A DNA stretch of 64,000 bases from positions 930,001 through 994,000 of the forward strand of contig NZ_CP104382.1 of NCBI RefSeq assembly GCF_030582395.1. The letters run 5' to 3'. Within the stretch, counting starts at the first letter, position 1. Each line of letters starts with the position of its first letter. Of this stretch, positions 27,439 to 37,651 are shown piece by piece. The position numbers and the translations under genes were made by a program. The notes under the pieces are model-generated. The model had not been told where the DNA came from and searched no databases. It worked only from the letters and a program-made list of their open reading frames with translations. This DNA comes from Ralstonia pickettii (GTDB lineage: Bacteria > Pseudomonadota > Gammaproteobacteria > Burkholderiales > Burkholderiaceae).

Positions 27439-30400
27439 CTAGCGCAGGCCGTGCTCCGACGCGGCCTCGGCACAGTGCCCGTGATGGCGAGCACCGCGGA
27501 ACTTGCGCAGCGCCCACTCCTTGAAGTCGTCGACCTTCTCGAACACCACCGGCACCACGAGCAGGCTCAGCAGTGTAGACGTCAGCAGGCCACCGATCAC
27601 CGCCACCGCCATCGGTGCACGGAAGCCGGCATCGCCCTCCAGGCCGAGCGCCATCGGCACCATGCCGGCCGTCATGGCCACTGTGGTCATGACGATGGGG
27701 CGGGCACGCTTGTGGCAGGCGTCGATGATCGCCTCGGTGCGCGACATGCCGAGATCGCGCCGCGCAACGATGGCGTATTCGACCAGCAGGATCGAGTTCT
27801 TGGTGACGATGCCCATCAGCATCAGCAAGCCGATCAACGCAGGCAACGACAAGCTGAAACCGAACAGCGCCAATAGCCCGAACGCGCCACCCACCGACAG
27901 CGGCAGCGCCGCCAGGATCGTCACCGGCTGCGTGAAGTCGTGGAACAGCAGCACCAGCACCGCATACACGCACAGCACCCCCGCAAACATGGCGAGGAAG
28001 AAGCTGCTGAACAGCTCCTGCATGCCCTCCACATCGCCCGAGGCAATGCGGCGCACGCCTGGCGGCAGATTCTTGATGGACGGCAGCGCTTCCACGGCCA
28101 TGTTGGTATCGCCGAGCGCGCGCCCCTCCAGCCCCACGCTGATGGTGACGTTGCGGCTGCGGTCATACCGGTCGATCTGCGCGGGGCCGCTGCCGATGGA
28201 AATATCGGCGATGTTTTCCAGCGGCACCGCCCCGTTGCGGCCCGGCACGCGCAACTGCCGGATCGTGTCGATCTGGTTACGTGCCTTCGGATCGAGTTCA
28301 ACGCGGATGTACACCTGACGCTCGGGCAGGTTCAGCTTGGGCAGGTTGACGTCGTAGTCGCCGGCGGTGGCCACGCGCACGGCCTGGCCGATGGCGGCAG
28401 CGGTTACGCCTTGCTGCGCCGCGCGCGCAAAGTCGGGGCGGATGACGATTTCGGGCCGTAGCAGACTCGCCGACGACGTGACCGCGCCGAGCCCCGGGAC
28501 GGTACGCAGATCACGCATCACATCTCGTGCGGCTTGCTGAAGCGTGGCCGGGTCGTCGCCGGCAAGCACCACCTGCAGTTGCTCGCCGGAGCCCACCGCG
28601 CCGAACGAGATCCGCACGCCCGGCACGCCTTCCAGCATTTCGCGCAACTGCCGTTGAACGCCCTGCTGCTTGATGTGCCGGTCATGCCTGTCGGTGAGCG
28701 AGATCGTGAGCGTGCCGGTGCGCACCTCTCCCCCGCTGGAGCCCGGCACACCGGCCATCACGCCCGAGCCGATGGCCGTATAGACGTGACGGACTTCCTT
28801 GTGCTGCATCACGATCTTGCGCACGCGCTCGGTGTTGTCGCGCGTTTGGGCGATCGTGCTGCCGGGCGGACTTTCCACCGTCATCTGCAGCTGCGCCCAG
28901 TCTTCGGGTGGCAGGAACGTTGCAGGAATCAGCCCGATGATGGCAACCGACACGACGAAGAACGCTGCGGCCATGCCGCCTGTCTTCCACGGATGCTCGA
29001 GACACCAGCGTGCCGCCTGCAGATAGCGGGTCATGACCCAGCCGTCACGGTTGGGCTCGTCCTGCGGCTTGAGCATATAAGCCGCCATCATGGGCGTGAG
29101 CAGCCGCGCCACCAGCAGCGAGGCCAGCACCGCCAGCGAGGCTGTCCATCCGAACTGTTTGAAGAACTTGCCCGAGATACCGCCCATGAACGCCGTCGGC
29201 AGAAACACCGCCACGAGTGTGAGCGATGTCGCCACCACGGCGAGGCCAATTTCCTGCGCCGCTTCCATCGCGGCCTCCAGCGGCTTCTTGCCGTTGCGCA
29301 GGTGGCGCACGATGTTCTCAACCTCCACGATCGCGTCGTCGACCAGAATCCCGACCACCAGCGTGAGCGCCAGCAGAGTGATCCCGTTGAGCGTGAAGTC
29401 GAGCAACTGCATGGCCGCGAACGTCGGGATGATCGACAGCGGCAATGCCACGGCCGACACGAACGTGGCACGCCAATCGCGCAGGAACAGCCATACCACG
29501 ATCACGGCCAGGATGGCGCCTTCGTACAGTGCATGCATCGAAGCGGTGTACGCATCCGACACCGGCTTGACCATGTTGTAGACCTCGGTCACATGCACGT
29601 TGGGCCGTTCGGCCTGCAGTGCGGCCAGCGCCTCGCGCACGCCCTTGGCGACCGAGATTTCGCTTGCGCCGCGTGAGCGGAACACTTGGAAGCTGACCAC
29701 GGGCTTGCCGTCGAACAGCGCCATCTGGCGTGGCTCGGCCGCGGTGTCGCGCACGTCTGCGACGTCTGCCAGACGAATGCGCCGGCCGTCGGACAACGGG
29801 ATGTCCATCTGCGCCAGTTCGCGCGCGCTCTTCACTGTGCCGAGCGTGCGCACGGCCTGCTCCTGCCCGCCGATGTTGCCGCGCCCACCCGGCGCTTCCT
29901 GCTGCATGCCGCGCACTTGCGCGCTGATATCCGCCGCCGACACGTTCAACGCCTGCAGGCGCACGGGGTCAAGCTGCACGCGCACTTCGCGGTCGACACC
30001 GCCCTGGCGCGTGACCTTGGCCACGCCATGCACCGACAGCAGACGCTTGTTGACCGTGTTATCGACAAACCAGGAGAGATCCTCCGCGTCCATGTCGGTC
30101 GATTCCACGGCGTACGTCAGCACGGGCATGCTCGCGAACGTCACGCGCGAGATGACCGGTTCCTGCACGTCCGATGGCAGCTGCGCGCGGATACGGCTGA
30201 CCGCATCGCGCACGTCATTCACGGCTTCCTGCACATCCTTCTCGAGCTGGAACTCGACCATCGTGGTCGAACTGCCGTCGTTGATGGTGGACGTGATGTG
30301 CTTGATCGCGCCGATGCTGGCAATGCTGTCTTCGATCTTGCGCGTGACTTCGGTTTCCATCTGCGTGGGCGTGGCGCCCGGCAGGCTGGCCGTCACGGAG

Positions 30401-30534
30401 ACCGCGGGAAAGTCGATGTCCGGAAAATTCTGGATCGACAGCATCTTGAACGACACCAACCCCGCCACCGTGATCAGGATGAACAGCAGGATCGAAGGAA
30501 TCGGCTTGCGAATTGCCCAGGCGGAAAAATTCAT
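27439..30534 (-). CDS. RND efflux pump inner-membrane transporter
   Basis: A 1031-residue resistance-nodulation-division transporter with twelve membrane helices and two large periplasmic loops. The proton-relay acids are visible in helix 4 (VVGILVDDAIVEVENIV) and the lysine in helix 10 (GIVTKNSILLVEYAI). The opening MNFSAWAIRKPIPSILLFIL resembles the MdtB/MdtC and TriC-like branch rather than AcrB. It exports amphiphilic compounds together with the adaptor and outer-membrane genes upstream. The start overlaps the adaptor stop by 4 bases. Confidence 0.93.
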   Translation of the reverse strand: MNFSAWAIRKPIPSILLFILITVAGLVSFKMLSIQNFPDIDFPAVSVTASLPGATPTQMETEVTRKIEDSIASIGAIKHITSTINDGSSTTMVEFQLEKDVQEAVNDVRDAVSRIRAQLPSDVQEPVISRVTFASMPVLTYAVESTDMDAEDLSWFVDNTVNKRLLSVHGVAKVTRQGGVDREVRVQLDPVRLQALNVSAADISAQVRGMQQEAPGGRGNIGGQEQAVRTLGTVKSARELAQMDIPLSDGRRIRLADVADVRDTAAEPRQMALFDGKPVVSFQVFRSRGASEISVAKGVREALAALQAERPNVHVTEVYNMVKPVSDAYTASMHALYEGAILAVIVVWLFLRDWRATFVSAVALPLSIIPTFAAMQLLDFTLNGITLLALTLVVGILVDDAIVEVENIVRHLRNGKKPLEAAMEAAQEIGLAVVATSLTLVAVFLPTAFMGGISGKFFKQFGWTASLAVLASLLVARLLTPMMAAYMLKPQDEPNRDGWVMTRYLQAARWCLEHPWKTGGMAAAFFVVSVAIIGLIPATFLPPEDWAQLQMTVESPPGSTIAQTRDNTERVRKIVMQHKEVRHVYTAIGSGVMAGVPGSSGGEVRTGTLTISLTDRHDRHIKQQGVQRQLREMLEGVPGVRISFGAVGSGEQLQVVLAGDDPATLQQAARDVMRDLRTVPGLGAVTSSASLLRPEIVIRPDFARAAQQGVTAAAIGQAVRVATAGDYDVNLPKLNLPERQVYIRVELDPKARNQIDTIRQLRVPGRNGAVPLENIADISIGSGPAQIDRYDRSRNVTISVGLEGRALGDTNMAVEALPSIKNLPPGVRRIASGDVEGMQELFSSFFLAMFAGVLCVYAVLVLLFHDFTQPVTILAALPLSVGGAFGLLALFGFSLSLPALIGLLMLMGIVTKNSILLVEYAIVARRDLGMSRTEAIIDACHKRARPIVMTTVAMTAGMVPMALGLEGDAGFRAPMAVAVIGGLLTSTLLSLLVVPVVFEKVDDFKEWALRKFRGARHHGHCAEAASEHGLR

Positions 30535-31682
30535 GGCTTGGCTCCGGCTGCGGGGGCCGACGCAGCGGGCATGGAGGCTGCACCGGGGGCCGCCACACGC
30601 ACCACATCGCCATCGGTCAGGAAGGCGGCGCCTGCAGCCACAACGCCGTCCTTCGCGCCAATGCCCTGCACGATTTCGACTTGCCCATCCTGGCGGCGGC
30701 CAACCGTCACCTTGGTCTGCCGCACGCGGCCCTGCTCGCCGATCACCATCATGTAGTCGTACCCATCGCGCGAGAACACGGCGGTCTCCGGCAACGTCGC
30801 GGCCGGCGCATCGCCCAGCAGCACATCGCCCGACAGATACATGCCTGCCTTCACGCCGGACGTTGCAGCTTCCGGCGGCAGATCAACGTAGACGAGACCA
30901 TTGCGCGTGTTGGCGTCGACCGTGGGGGCGACCTGGCGCACCCGGCCGTTCACCACGCCGCCATCCATGCGGCGCAGGCGCGCGACCTGGCCGGGCTGAA
31001 TGCGGGGCAGGACGTCGCCGTGCATTTCAGCGCGCCATTCCAGGCGGTTCTTGCGGATCAACTTGAAAAGTTCGGTGCCGGACGACACCACGGCGCCCAC
31101 GGTCGCCGTTCGTGCGCTGATCACGCCGTCGTCAGGTGCAACCACGCGGGTGTAACGCAAGCGCAACTGCTGACTCTCGAACTGGGCGCGTGCTGCGGCC
31201 AGCTTGGCAGCGGCGGTCTTGGCCTGCGTGTCGTACTGGATCAGATCCTGTTGGCTGATCGCACCGCTCTTGTCGAGTTCATGCGCGCGGTGCGCCTCGC
31301 CGGCGGCTTGCGCGGCCGATGCCTCGGCTTCGGCCAGGCTGGCGCGTTGCGCAGCTACATCGGCACGCACGGTTTCATCCGAAAGACGGGCAAGCAGTTG
31401 CCCTTGCTTGACCACATCGCCCACATTGACGAGCACCTCCGCCAGCTTCAGCCCGTTCACCTCGGCGCCGATGCTGGCTTCCTGCCACGGCTGCACCGCA
31501 CCGCTGGCCGTGGCGACGCGCGGCCATATCTGCTGCGCGAGATGCGCAACGTTGACAGCCAGCGCCGGCTTGGCAGGCGTCTGCTCGTTCTTCTTGTTCT
31601 CGGGCGCAGATTTGCCGCAGGCCGTCAGCGCGCCGGCCAGCATCACGGCCAGCGCGGCCATCCAAACTCGTTGTCCTGTCAT
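30531..31682 (-). CDS. RND periplasmic adaptor lipoprotein
   Basis: A 383-residue membrane-fusion protein with a lipoprotein signal (lipobox LTAC), barrel-sandwich/lipoyl halves (EASIGAEVNGLKLAEVLVNV), a helical hairpin around residues 105-165 and a beta-barrel domain. It bridges the RND pump and the outer-membrane channel. Overlaps of 4 bases with both neighbours show tight coupling within the operon. Confidence 0.92.
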   Translation of the reverse strand: MTGQRVWMAALAVMLAGALTACGKSAPENKKNEQTPAKPALAVNVAHLAQQIWPRVATASGAVQPWQEASIGAEVNGLKLAEVLVNVGDVVKQGQLLARLSDETVRADVAAQRASLAEAEASAAQAAGEAHRAHELDKSGAISQQDLIQYDTQAKTAAAKLAAARAQFESQQLRLRYTRVVAPDDGVISARTATVGAVVSSGTELFKLIRKNRLEWRAEMHGDVLPRIQPGQVARLRRMDGGVVNGRVRQVAPTVDANTRNGLVYVDLPPEAATSGVKAGMYLSGDVLLGDAPAATLPETAVFSRDGYDYMMVIGEQGRVRQTKVTVGRRQDGQVEIVQGIGAKDGVVAAGAAFLTDGDVVRVAAPGAASMPAASAPAAGAKP

Positions 31683-33238
31683 GAAGCGCTTCCGGTATGC
31701 GTCCGGCCCTGAGCGGTCGGTGCAGAGGTCTTGTGATCGGGATAAGGATTGGGCGCATCGTCGCGCCAGCCGCCGCCGACGGCCTTGTACAGTGCGACCC
31801 AGGCTTGCGCGCGTTCGAGCTTGACGGCCGCCAGGGACTGCGAAGCCTGCAACGCAGTGCGCCGCACGTCTTCCAACTGCAGCAGGCTGCCCGCCCCCAG
31901 ACGATAGCGGGCGTTGGACGCTTCCAGCACCTTTGCATATTGGGCATCGGCCATCGCAGCGGCGTCGACGCGGCGCTCGGAAGCGTCCAGGCGCACCAGC
32001 GCATCTTCCACTTCCTGCACCGCCTGGCGTACCTTGCTGCGATAGCTGGCCAGCGCCTGGTCGTAACGGGCGCGTGCCGTTTCCACGCGCGCCGCTCCCG
32101 CGCCGGCGTCAAAAATCGGTAACGACACCGAGGGCCCGAACGACCAGGACTTGCTTGTCAAAGATTGCCCGCCAAGGCGGTAAGAATTGATGCCAATGGA
32201 GCCGGCCAGCGTAATCGATGGCAACCGGCTGGCGACTGCCACACCAACATCAGCGCTGGCACCCGCCACCGCGCGCTCGGCCGACGACACATCCGGACGT
32301 TGCGACAGCACCTGCGCAGGCACATCGGGCACGCCGGGATCGGGCGGTGCCGGAATCTGCGCGCTCGCCTTGGACAGCAGTCCGTTCAGCGCATCGTGGT
32401 CCAGGCCGGTGAGCGCGACGAGCTTGTCGATGCCTTGCGCACATTGCGCGCGCTGGCCTTCCAGCGCATTGACGGCATCACCCACCGTGGCTTGCGCTTG
32501 GGCAAAATCGGCGGGCGCGACAAAGCCCGCGCGGAATTTCCGTTCAGTCAGCTGCAGCGTTTCCTGCCGGGACGACAGCGTTGCCGCGCCGATGTCGACC
32601 AGTGCCTCGCATTCGCGCTGCTGCAAGTAGGTATTGGCGACCTCAGCCGCCAACGATACGCGCGCGTCGTGCCAATCGGCTTCGCTAGCCGTCAACCGCG
32701 CATCGGCACCTTCCAGGCTGCGGCGTTTGCCGCCGAAGAGGTCGATCTCCCACGACGCATCAGCCTGCGCCCCCAGCGTGGTGATCGTGCCCAGCCCCAG
32801 CGTCGGATTGAGCGCGCCGGCAGAAAGCCCGCCTGCGCCGCCGGCAAATTGGCTGCCGCCAAATCCGCCCTGCCGCGTAGCAGAGCCAGAGCCCTTCAAT
32901 TGCGGGAGCAGCGCCGCGCGGCTGGTCGAAACACTCGCCCGCGCCTCACGCACGCGACCTACCGCCTGCGCAATCGTCGGGCTGGTCGCATCGGCTTGCT
33001 CAACAAGCTGGGTAAGTACGGGATCGTGGAACTGCTCCCACCAGTGCGCCAGCGCCATGCGGCTGCCGTGGTGTGGCAGCGTGGCATGCCAGCCTTGCGG
33101 AGCTTCGGTGCCGCTCAGTGGCGGCGTGTGGTAGTCGGGCCCGACTGCGCAGCCTGCCAGCAACAAAGCCAGCACCAGCGGCGCAGATTGGGCGCAACTG
33201 CCGGGCGCGCGGCTGCCGGCGTGTCGACCTGTCTTCAT
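31679..33238 (-). CDS. NodT-family outer-membrane efflux lipoprotein
   Basis: A 519-residue TolC-like channel protein, first in the efflux operon. The lipobox LLAGC and the following VGPDYHTPPL are the NodT/OprM signature. Two OEP repeats follow, with long helices such as AVGRVREARASVSTSRAALL and VRQAVQEVEDALVRLDASER. It provides the exit duct for the RND pump. No local regulator gene adjoins the operon. Confidence 0.92.
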   Translation of the reverse strand: MKTGRHAGSRAPGSCAQSAPLVLALLLAGCAVGPDYHTPPLSGTEAPQGWHATLPHHGSRMALAHWWEQFHDPVLTQLVEQADATSPTIAQAVGRVREARASVSTSRAALLPQLKGSGSATRQGGFGGSQFAGGAGGLSAGALNPTLGLGTITTLGAQADASWEIDLFGGKRRSLEGADARLTASEADWHDARVSLAAEVANTYLQQRECEALVDIGAATLSSRQETLQLTERKFRAGFVAPADFAQAQATVGDAVNALEGQRAQCAQGIDKLVALTGLDHDALNGLLSKASAQIPAPPDPGVPDVPAQVLSQRPDVSSAERAVAGASADVGVAVASRLPSITLAGSIGINSYRLGGQSLTSKSWSFGPSVSLPIFDAGAGAARVETARARYDQALASYRSKVRQAVQEVEDALVRLDASERRVDAAAMADAQYAKVLEASNARYRLGAGSLLQLEDVRRTALQASQSLAAVKLERAQAWVALYKAVGGGWRDDAPNPYPDHKTSAPTAQGRTHTGSAS

Positions 33239-33379
33239 GGGAAGTGTCCTTCGGAACGCAGCTGGGATTATGCCCAGTCAAGCGTCCGCAAGACACCTGC
33301 CCCGCTACGGTGGTCGGCCAACCCTCTGCGACCGGTCAGGCGATGCTCAGAACCGCGCGCGCCGATGTTGGCCTCGGCG

Positions 33380-33535
33380 TCAGATATAGCCCAGCAGTAC
33401 AAGAATGACCACGATCACCACGATCAGCCCAAGGCCGCCCGTTGGCCCGTAGCCCCAACCCCGGCTGTACGGCCACGACGGCAGTGCGCCGATCAGCAGC
33501 AAGATGAGAACGATGATGAGGATGGTGCTCAACAT
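33380..33535 (-). CDS. DUF3309 small membrane protein (51 aa)
   Basis: A 51-residue protein, MLSTILIIVLILLLIGALPS at the start and VVIVVILVLLGYI at the end, with a Trp/Gly/Tyr-rich loop (WPYSRGWGYGPTGG) between two membrane helices. This is the DUF3309 pattern. The start at 33535 follows GGAGGCATC and is much better than the long upstream frame. Such proteins are often stress-induced; function unknown. Confidence 0.85.
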   Translation of the reverse strand: MLSTILIIVLILLLIGALPSWPYSRGWGYGPTGGLGLIVVIVVILVLLGYI

Positions 33536-33708
33536 GATGCCTCCTGTTTCTGTGTTGGTATGCCGCCGTTCCGTCGTGGCGCTGCGGCTTACACGGCATC
33601 TAGCACGCCCCGTTCCCATGCAGGCTCGCTCTGCGGTTTTTTTTATTTCCTGGCGGTTAATTGCGAAATGGGTGAGGGTGGCAGTTTCCCGATGTGCCCG
33701 TTGTTGCG

Positions 33709-34629
33709 TCAGGTGGACGACTTGGGCGAAGGCAACGTCTTGGCGCGACCGCCGCGCGTCGCAAGCCAGCACAGGATCGACCCCGCCACCACCATCGCCG
33801 CCCCCTGCCAGAAGGTAAGGGATAGCGGGGCATGCAGCAGCGCCGCTGCCAGGGCCGCGGAAAACACCGGGATGAAATACGACGCGCCCGCCAATACCGT
33901 GACGTTGCCGTGCAAAATGCCGACGTTCCACGCTGCGTAGCCAAACCCCATTGCCGACGCGGCCAACGCAAGATAGATCAACGCGGACACGCTGAAGTGC
34001 ATCGCGCCGCCGCCCGTGGCGAAAAACTTGATCCACAGGGCCAGCGCGGTCAGGATGAAAAACAGCGTCGCGCCGTTTTTGCCTGCGGCAATCCGGCTGG
34101 TGACGGTGCAATACGCCGCCCAGATCACCGCGCCCGTGAACGCCAATCCGTAGCTGAGCGGGTTGTCCTTGACGTTCTCCGCCATGCCGGCGATGTCCAG
34201 CCCCTGCTCACCGCCGAGCACGAAGCAGATCCCCAGGATGGAGATCAGCACACCGGGCACGATCAGAGCGTTTGCCCGCTGCTTGTTGAAGGCAATCGCG
34301 GACAGCATCGTGAATGTCGGCCACAGGTAGTTGACCATTCCGACTTCAATCGCCTGCCGCCCGCTGTTGGCATAGCCGATCGACAGCGACAGGCACAGCT
34401 CGTAGGACACGAACAACAGGCTGCCCCACAGCAGGTAGCGCCGCGGAAACGTCTTCAACTGATTGAAACCGACGGTGAATACCAGCAGCCCCGACGCGAC
34501 CGTATAGATCATGGCAGCGCCACCGACGGCGCCCAAATGCTGGCTCACACCCCGGATCAATCCGACGATCGAACTCCACAGCAGCACTGCGATGAGACCG
34601 ATGAGGGTTGCCCTACTTTTGCTTTGCAT
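33709..34629 (-). CDS. yddG: EamA/DMT-family aromatic amino acid exporter
   Basis: With start at 34629 the 306-residue protein begins MQSKSRATLIGLIAVLLWSS, closely matching E. coli YddG. Ten membrane helices are visible in two EamA halves, and segments such as GSLLFVSYELCLSLSIGYAN are YddG-like. YddG exports aromatic amino acids and paraquat-like compounds. Earlier in-frame starts (34650, or GTG 34656) have an AGGTGG site and cannot be excluded. Divergent from the DUF2520 gene. Confidence 0.85.
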   Translation of the reverse strand: MQSKSRATLIGLIAVLLWSSIVGLIRGVSQHLGAVGGAAMIYTVASGLLVFTVGFNQLKTFPRRYLLWGSLLFVSYELCLSLSIGYANSGRQAIEVGMVNYLWPTFTMLSAIAFNKQRANALIVPGVLISILGICFVLGGEQGLDIAGMAENVKDNPLSYGLAFTGAVIWAAYCTVTSRIAAGKNGATLFFILTALALWIKFFATGGGAMHFSVSALIYLALAASAMGFGYAAWNVGILHGNVTVLAGASYFIPVFSAALAAALLHAPLSLTFWQGAAMVVAGSILCWLATRGGRAKTLPSPKSST

Positions 34630-34809
34630 AACGCCTGCCTGCACTGACATGTCCACCTGGAGAAAACCGCTTGCTTAGGCCCGGCATCAACGCTGCCGGC
34701 AAAAGCGTGCAGTGTACCGGCGGCATCGCCCGATCGGCCGACTGCTGCATCCCGGTCTATCGATGTGGCTTCGCTATAAGATGCGGACCATGAAAAATCG
34801 GGATTAGCC

Positions 34810-35691
34810 ATGACGTCTTTTGCAATCGAAACGCCGGTTTCGGTGGGCTGGATTGGCGCGGGCCGGCTGGCGCGGGCATTGGCCATGCGGGCCCACGGCG
34901 CAGGCGTGCGTACCGTGGCGGTTGCCAACCGTTCAAGCGCACCCGCCGCGTGGCTTGCGCACGCTACCGGCGCCAAGGCGGCCGACCCGCAAGGCGTGGC
35001 GGATGCCGCCGACTGGGTGTTCGTGACCGTGCCGGATGACGCTATTCCGGGCGTGGTCAACCACGTGCGCTGGCGACCCGGCCAACTCGTACTCCACTGC
35101 AGCGGTGCCGGCGAACGCGACTTGCTGGACGCCGCTCGCCACGCCGGGGCAGACACCGCCAGTTTTCACCCGCTGTTTCTGTTTGCCGGCTTGCCGGACG
35201 ATGCCGAACGGCTGGGCGGCGCCTCCATCGCCATTGACGCCGATGCGCCGCACGACGCGGCACTCGCCAGCTTTGCACTGCGGCTCGGCTGCACGCCGTT
35301 GAAGGTGCGTGCCGGGCAACGCGCCGTGTATCACGCAGGCGCCAACTACGCGGCCAGCTTTTTGCTGTGCGCACTCCACGAAGCTGCCACGTTGTGGGAG
35401 GCGGCAGGCATCGACCGTGATGCCGCCGTGGCGGCCATGTGGCCGCTGGTGGACGGCACGCTGGCGGCGGCCCGCGCACGTGGCCTGGCTGGCGCTCTGG
35501 CAGGCCCGGTCTCGCGCGGAGACAGCGGCGTCATCAACAAACATCTGCAAGCGCTTGATGCACTGGGCGCGGATCACGCCGCGCTTTACACAGCGCTCAC
35601 ACGGCGTGCGCTGGCATTGGCGGCCGAACGCGGCACACCTTCCGCAGACGTACTGGCCGGCCTCGCTGCGCGCCTGAATCCTACGCAATGA
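34810..35691 (+). CDS. Rossmann-like / DUF2520 oxidoreductase-like protein
   Basis: A 293-residue protein with an N-terminal NAD(P)-binding Rossmann domain (VGWIGAGRLARALAMRAHGA, then VFVTVPDDAIPGVVNH) and a helical DUF2520 C-terminal domain beginning near VYHAGANYAASFLLCAL. The architecture is like pyrroline-5-carboxylate reductase and ketopantoate reductase, but the reaction is unknown. The MFS gene follows 91 bases downstream, possibly co-transcribed. Confidence 0.87.
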   Translation: MTSFAIETPVSVGWIGAGRLARALAMRAHGAGVRTVAVANRSSAPAAWLAHATGAKAADPQGVADAADWVFVTVPDDAIPGVVNHVRWRPGQLVLHCSGAGERDLLDAARHAGADTASFHPLFLFAGLPDDAERLGGASIAIDADAPHDAALASFALRLGCTPLKVRAGQRAVYHAGANYAASFLLCALHEAATLWEAAGIDRDAAVAAMWPLVDGTLAAARARGLAGALAGPVSRGDSGVINKHLQALDALGADHAALYTALTRRALALAAERGTPSADVLAGLAARLNPTQ

Positions 35692-35782
35692 CGGAGTCGG
35701 CGTGATTGGTATCGGATGGCGCGCATGCACCAAACCGGCGCACGCCCTACAATCGGCAGCTTGCTCGCACGCCTGTTCTGCC

Positions 35783-37009
35783 ATGTCCCAACGTCCACAC
35801 GCTTCGCCCTCTCCTGTCACGCATGACGCTGCAGATCGCCGTTCGTCCGGAGCGCTGATCCTGCTCGTTGTCGGGCTGGTGCTGGTGGGCGTGAACCTGC
35901 GTCCAGCGCTGTCGAGCCTGTCGCCCGTGCTCAAGCAGGTGGCGGCGGGCACGGGGTTATCGGGCGCGACGGCGGGGTTGCTGACAACGCTGCCGGTGCT
36001 ATGCCTGGGCCTATTTGCGCCGGCCGCCGCCGTGCTGGCTCGCCGGTTTGGCGCAGAACGCGCCGTGGGTGGCTTGCTGATTGCGTTGGCGGCAGGCATT
36101 GCGTTGCGCAGTGCGGGTGGCGTCGTACCGCTCTTCATCGGGACGCTGGCTGCAGGCGCCTGCATTGGCGTGACGGGCATTCTGTTGCCGGGCATCGTCA
36201 AGCGCGATTTCGGCCGCCAGGCTGACCTGATGACGGGCGTCTACACCATGGCGCTGTGCTTTGGTGCGGCGGTGGCGGCCGGGGCAAGCGCTCCGCTTTC
36301 GGCATGGCTGGGCGGCTGGCAGCCTGCGTTGGCGTTCTGGGCCCTGCCGGCGCTGCTGGCCTTTGTGGGCTGGTGGCCGCACATGCGGCATGCGCACGGC
36401 AAGGGCGCGGCCACCCGGCTGCAGCGTGTTTCTCTATGGAACAAGCCGATCGCCTGGCAGGTGACGCTCCATATGGGGCTCCAATCGTCGCTGGCGTATT
36501 GCGTGTTCGGCTGGCTGCCCGTGATCCTGCAAGACCGCGGGCTGTCAGCCGTTCAGTCCGGCGTGGTCGTCGCGGTGTCGATTCTCGTGCAGCTCATCAC
36601 CGCACTGGGTGGACCCTTTGTGGCGCGGCTCGGCCGCGACCAACGCCCCGCCGTGATCTTGATGATGCTGATGTGCTGGGCCGGCCTGATGGGCTGTCTG
36701 TATGCGCCGCTGTCGACGCTGTGGTGGTGGGCGGTCTTGTTGGGACTCGGCCAGGGCGGCAATTTCAGCGTGGCGCTGTCGCTGATTGTGCTGCGCTCCG
36801 CCGACGTGCGCGTGGCGGCAAGCCTGTCGGCCATGACGCAGGGCATTGGCTACACCATGGCGGCGGCCGGGCCGTATCTCATGGGGGTGCTGCACGATCT
36901 AACCGGCAGTTGGGCCGTGATGGGCTGGCTGTTCAGCGCGATTGCGCTGGCCTCCCTTGTGGCAGGCTCGCTCGCCGGGCGCAACCGCACGCTGCACGCC
37001 GGCGAGTGA
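35783..37009 (+). CDS. MFS transporter of the CynX/NimT family
   Basis: A 408-residue, 12-helix transporter. The first helix carries the family signature LVGVNLRPALSSLSPVLKQV, and the loop ARRFGAERAVGGLL is the CynX/NimT equivalent of the MFS motif. Relatives export cyanate-like anions or nitroimidazole. The start at 35783 is chosen because the hydrophobic core begins about 25 residues later; the upstream extension to 35702 is not needed. Substrate unknown. Confidence 0.87.
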   Translation: MSQRPHASPSPVTHDAADRRSSGALILLVVGLVLVGVNLRPALSSLSPVLKQVAAGTGLSGATAGLLTTLPVLCLGLFAPAAAVLARRFGAERAVGGLLIALAAGIALRSAGGVVPLFIGTLAAGACIGVTGILLPGIVKRDFGRQADLMTGVYTMALCFGAAVAAGASAPLSAWLGGWQPALAFWALPALLAFVGWWPHMRHAHGKGAATRLQRVSLWNKPIAWQVTLHMGLQSSLAYCVFGWLPVILQDRGLSAVQSGVVVAVSILVQLITALGGPFVARLGRDQRPAVILMMLMCWAGLMGCLYAPLSTLWWWAVLLGLGQGGNFSVALSLIVLRSADVRVAASLSAMTQGIGYTMAAAGPYLMGVLHDLTGSWAVMGWLFSAIALASLVAGSLAGRNRTLHAGE

Positions 37010-37031
37010 GTCATCTACGGCAAGGTTTTTT

Positions 37032-37577
37032 TCAAGCCTTGTGCTTCAACGTCCAGTTGGCCAGCGCCTGCATCTGCTCGGTGATCAGCCCGGCGATGCG
37101 CTCGTCCGTCAGATCGCCATCAGCGGTGAAGCCGCCGGCAAATGCGTTGGCGAATACTTCCGGCTTGTTCAGCGGATGCAGGTCGAGAAACACGCAGACC
37201 TGACGCAGGTGGTACTGCGCGCGCGACGTGCCCATGCCGCCGCCTGCACCCAGGATCGCGACCGGCTTGCCGGCCAGCAACGCGTTGTTGGGCTCGCGCG
37301 AGGCCCAATCCAGAATGTTCTTCAGCGCCGGCGCTAGCGAGTAGTTGTATTCAGGACAAGCCAGCACCAGCGCATCGGCGCGCCCGATCTGTTCGAGTAC
37401 GCGCACCACCGAAGCGGGCTTTTCCGTCATGTCGGCGTTGTAGAACGGAATATCCGTCAGGTCGGCCAGGTCCATCTCCACGCCGGCGGGCAGGCGGCTG
37501 GATGCTGCGCGCAGCAGGCCCTGGTTGGTGGATTTGCGGCGCAGGCTACCGGCAATGCCGAGAAAATTCAGCGACAT
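37032..37577 (-). CDS. NADPH-dependent FMN reductase family protein
   Basis: A 181-residue flavodoxin-fold reductase. The FMN phosphate loop is GIAGSLRRKSTNQGLLRAA and the isoalloxazine-binding loop is ACPEYNYSLAPALKNILDW. The ATG at 37577 follows GGAG by 9 bases. Enzymes of this family reduce quinones, chromate or azo dyes with NAD(P)H. It converges with the MFS gene, 22 bases away. Confidence 0.9.
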   Translation of the reverse strand: MSLNFLGIAGSLRRKSTNQGLLRAASSRLPAGVEMDLADLTDIPFYNADMTEKPASVVRVLEQIGRADALVLACPEYNYSLAPALKNILDWASREPNNALLAGKPVAILGAGGGMGTSRAQYHLRQVCVFLDLHPLNKPEVFANAFAGGFTADGDLTDERIAGLITEQMQALANWTLKHKA

Positions 37578-37651
37578 GAAGAACGACTCCGTCAATGTTG
37601 GGACTGGCGAGAATAACGGACATTCGCCCGATCAAAAAGAGGCCTTACGCG

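Noticed and set aside
32165..33940. 591-codon plus-strand frame opposite the efflux channel gene
   Set aside because: Antisense of a NodT-type gene with no ribosome site or motif.
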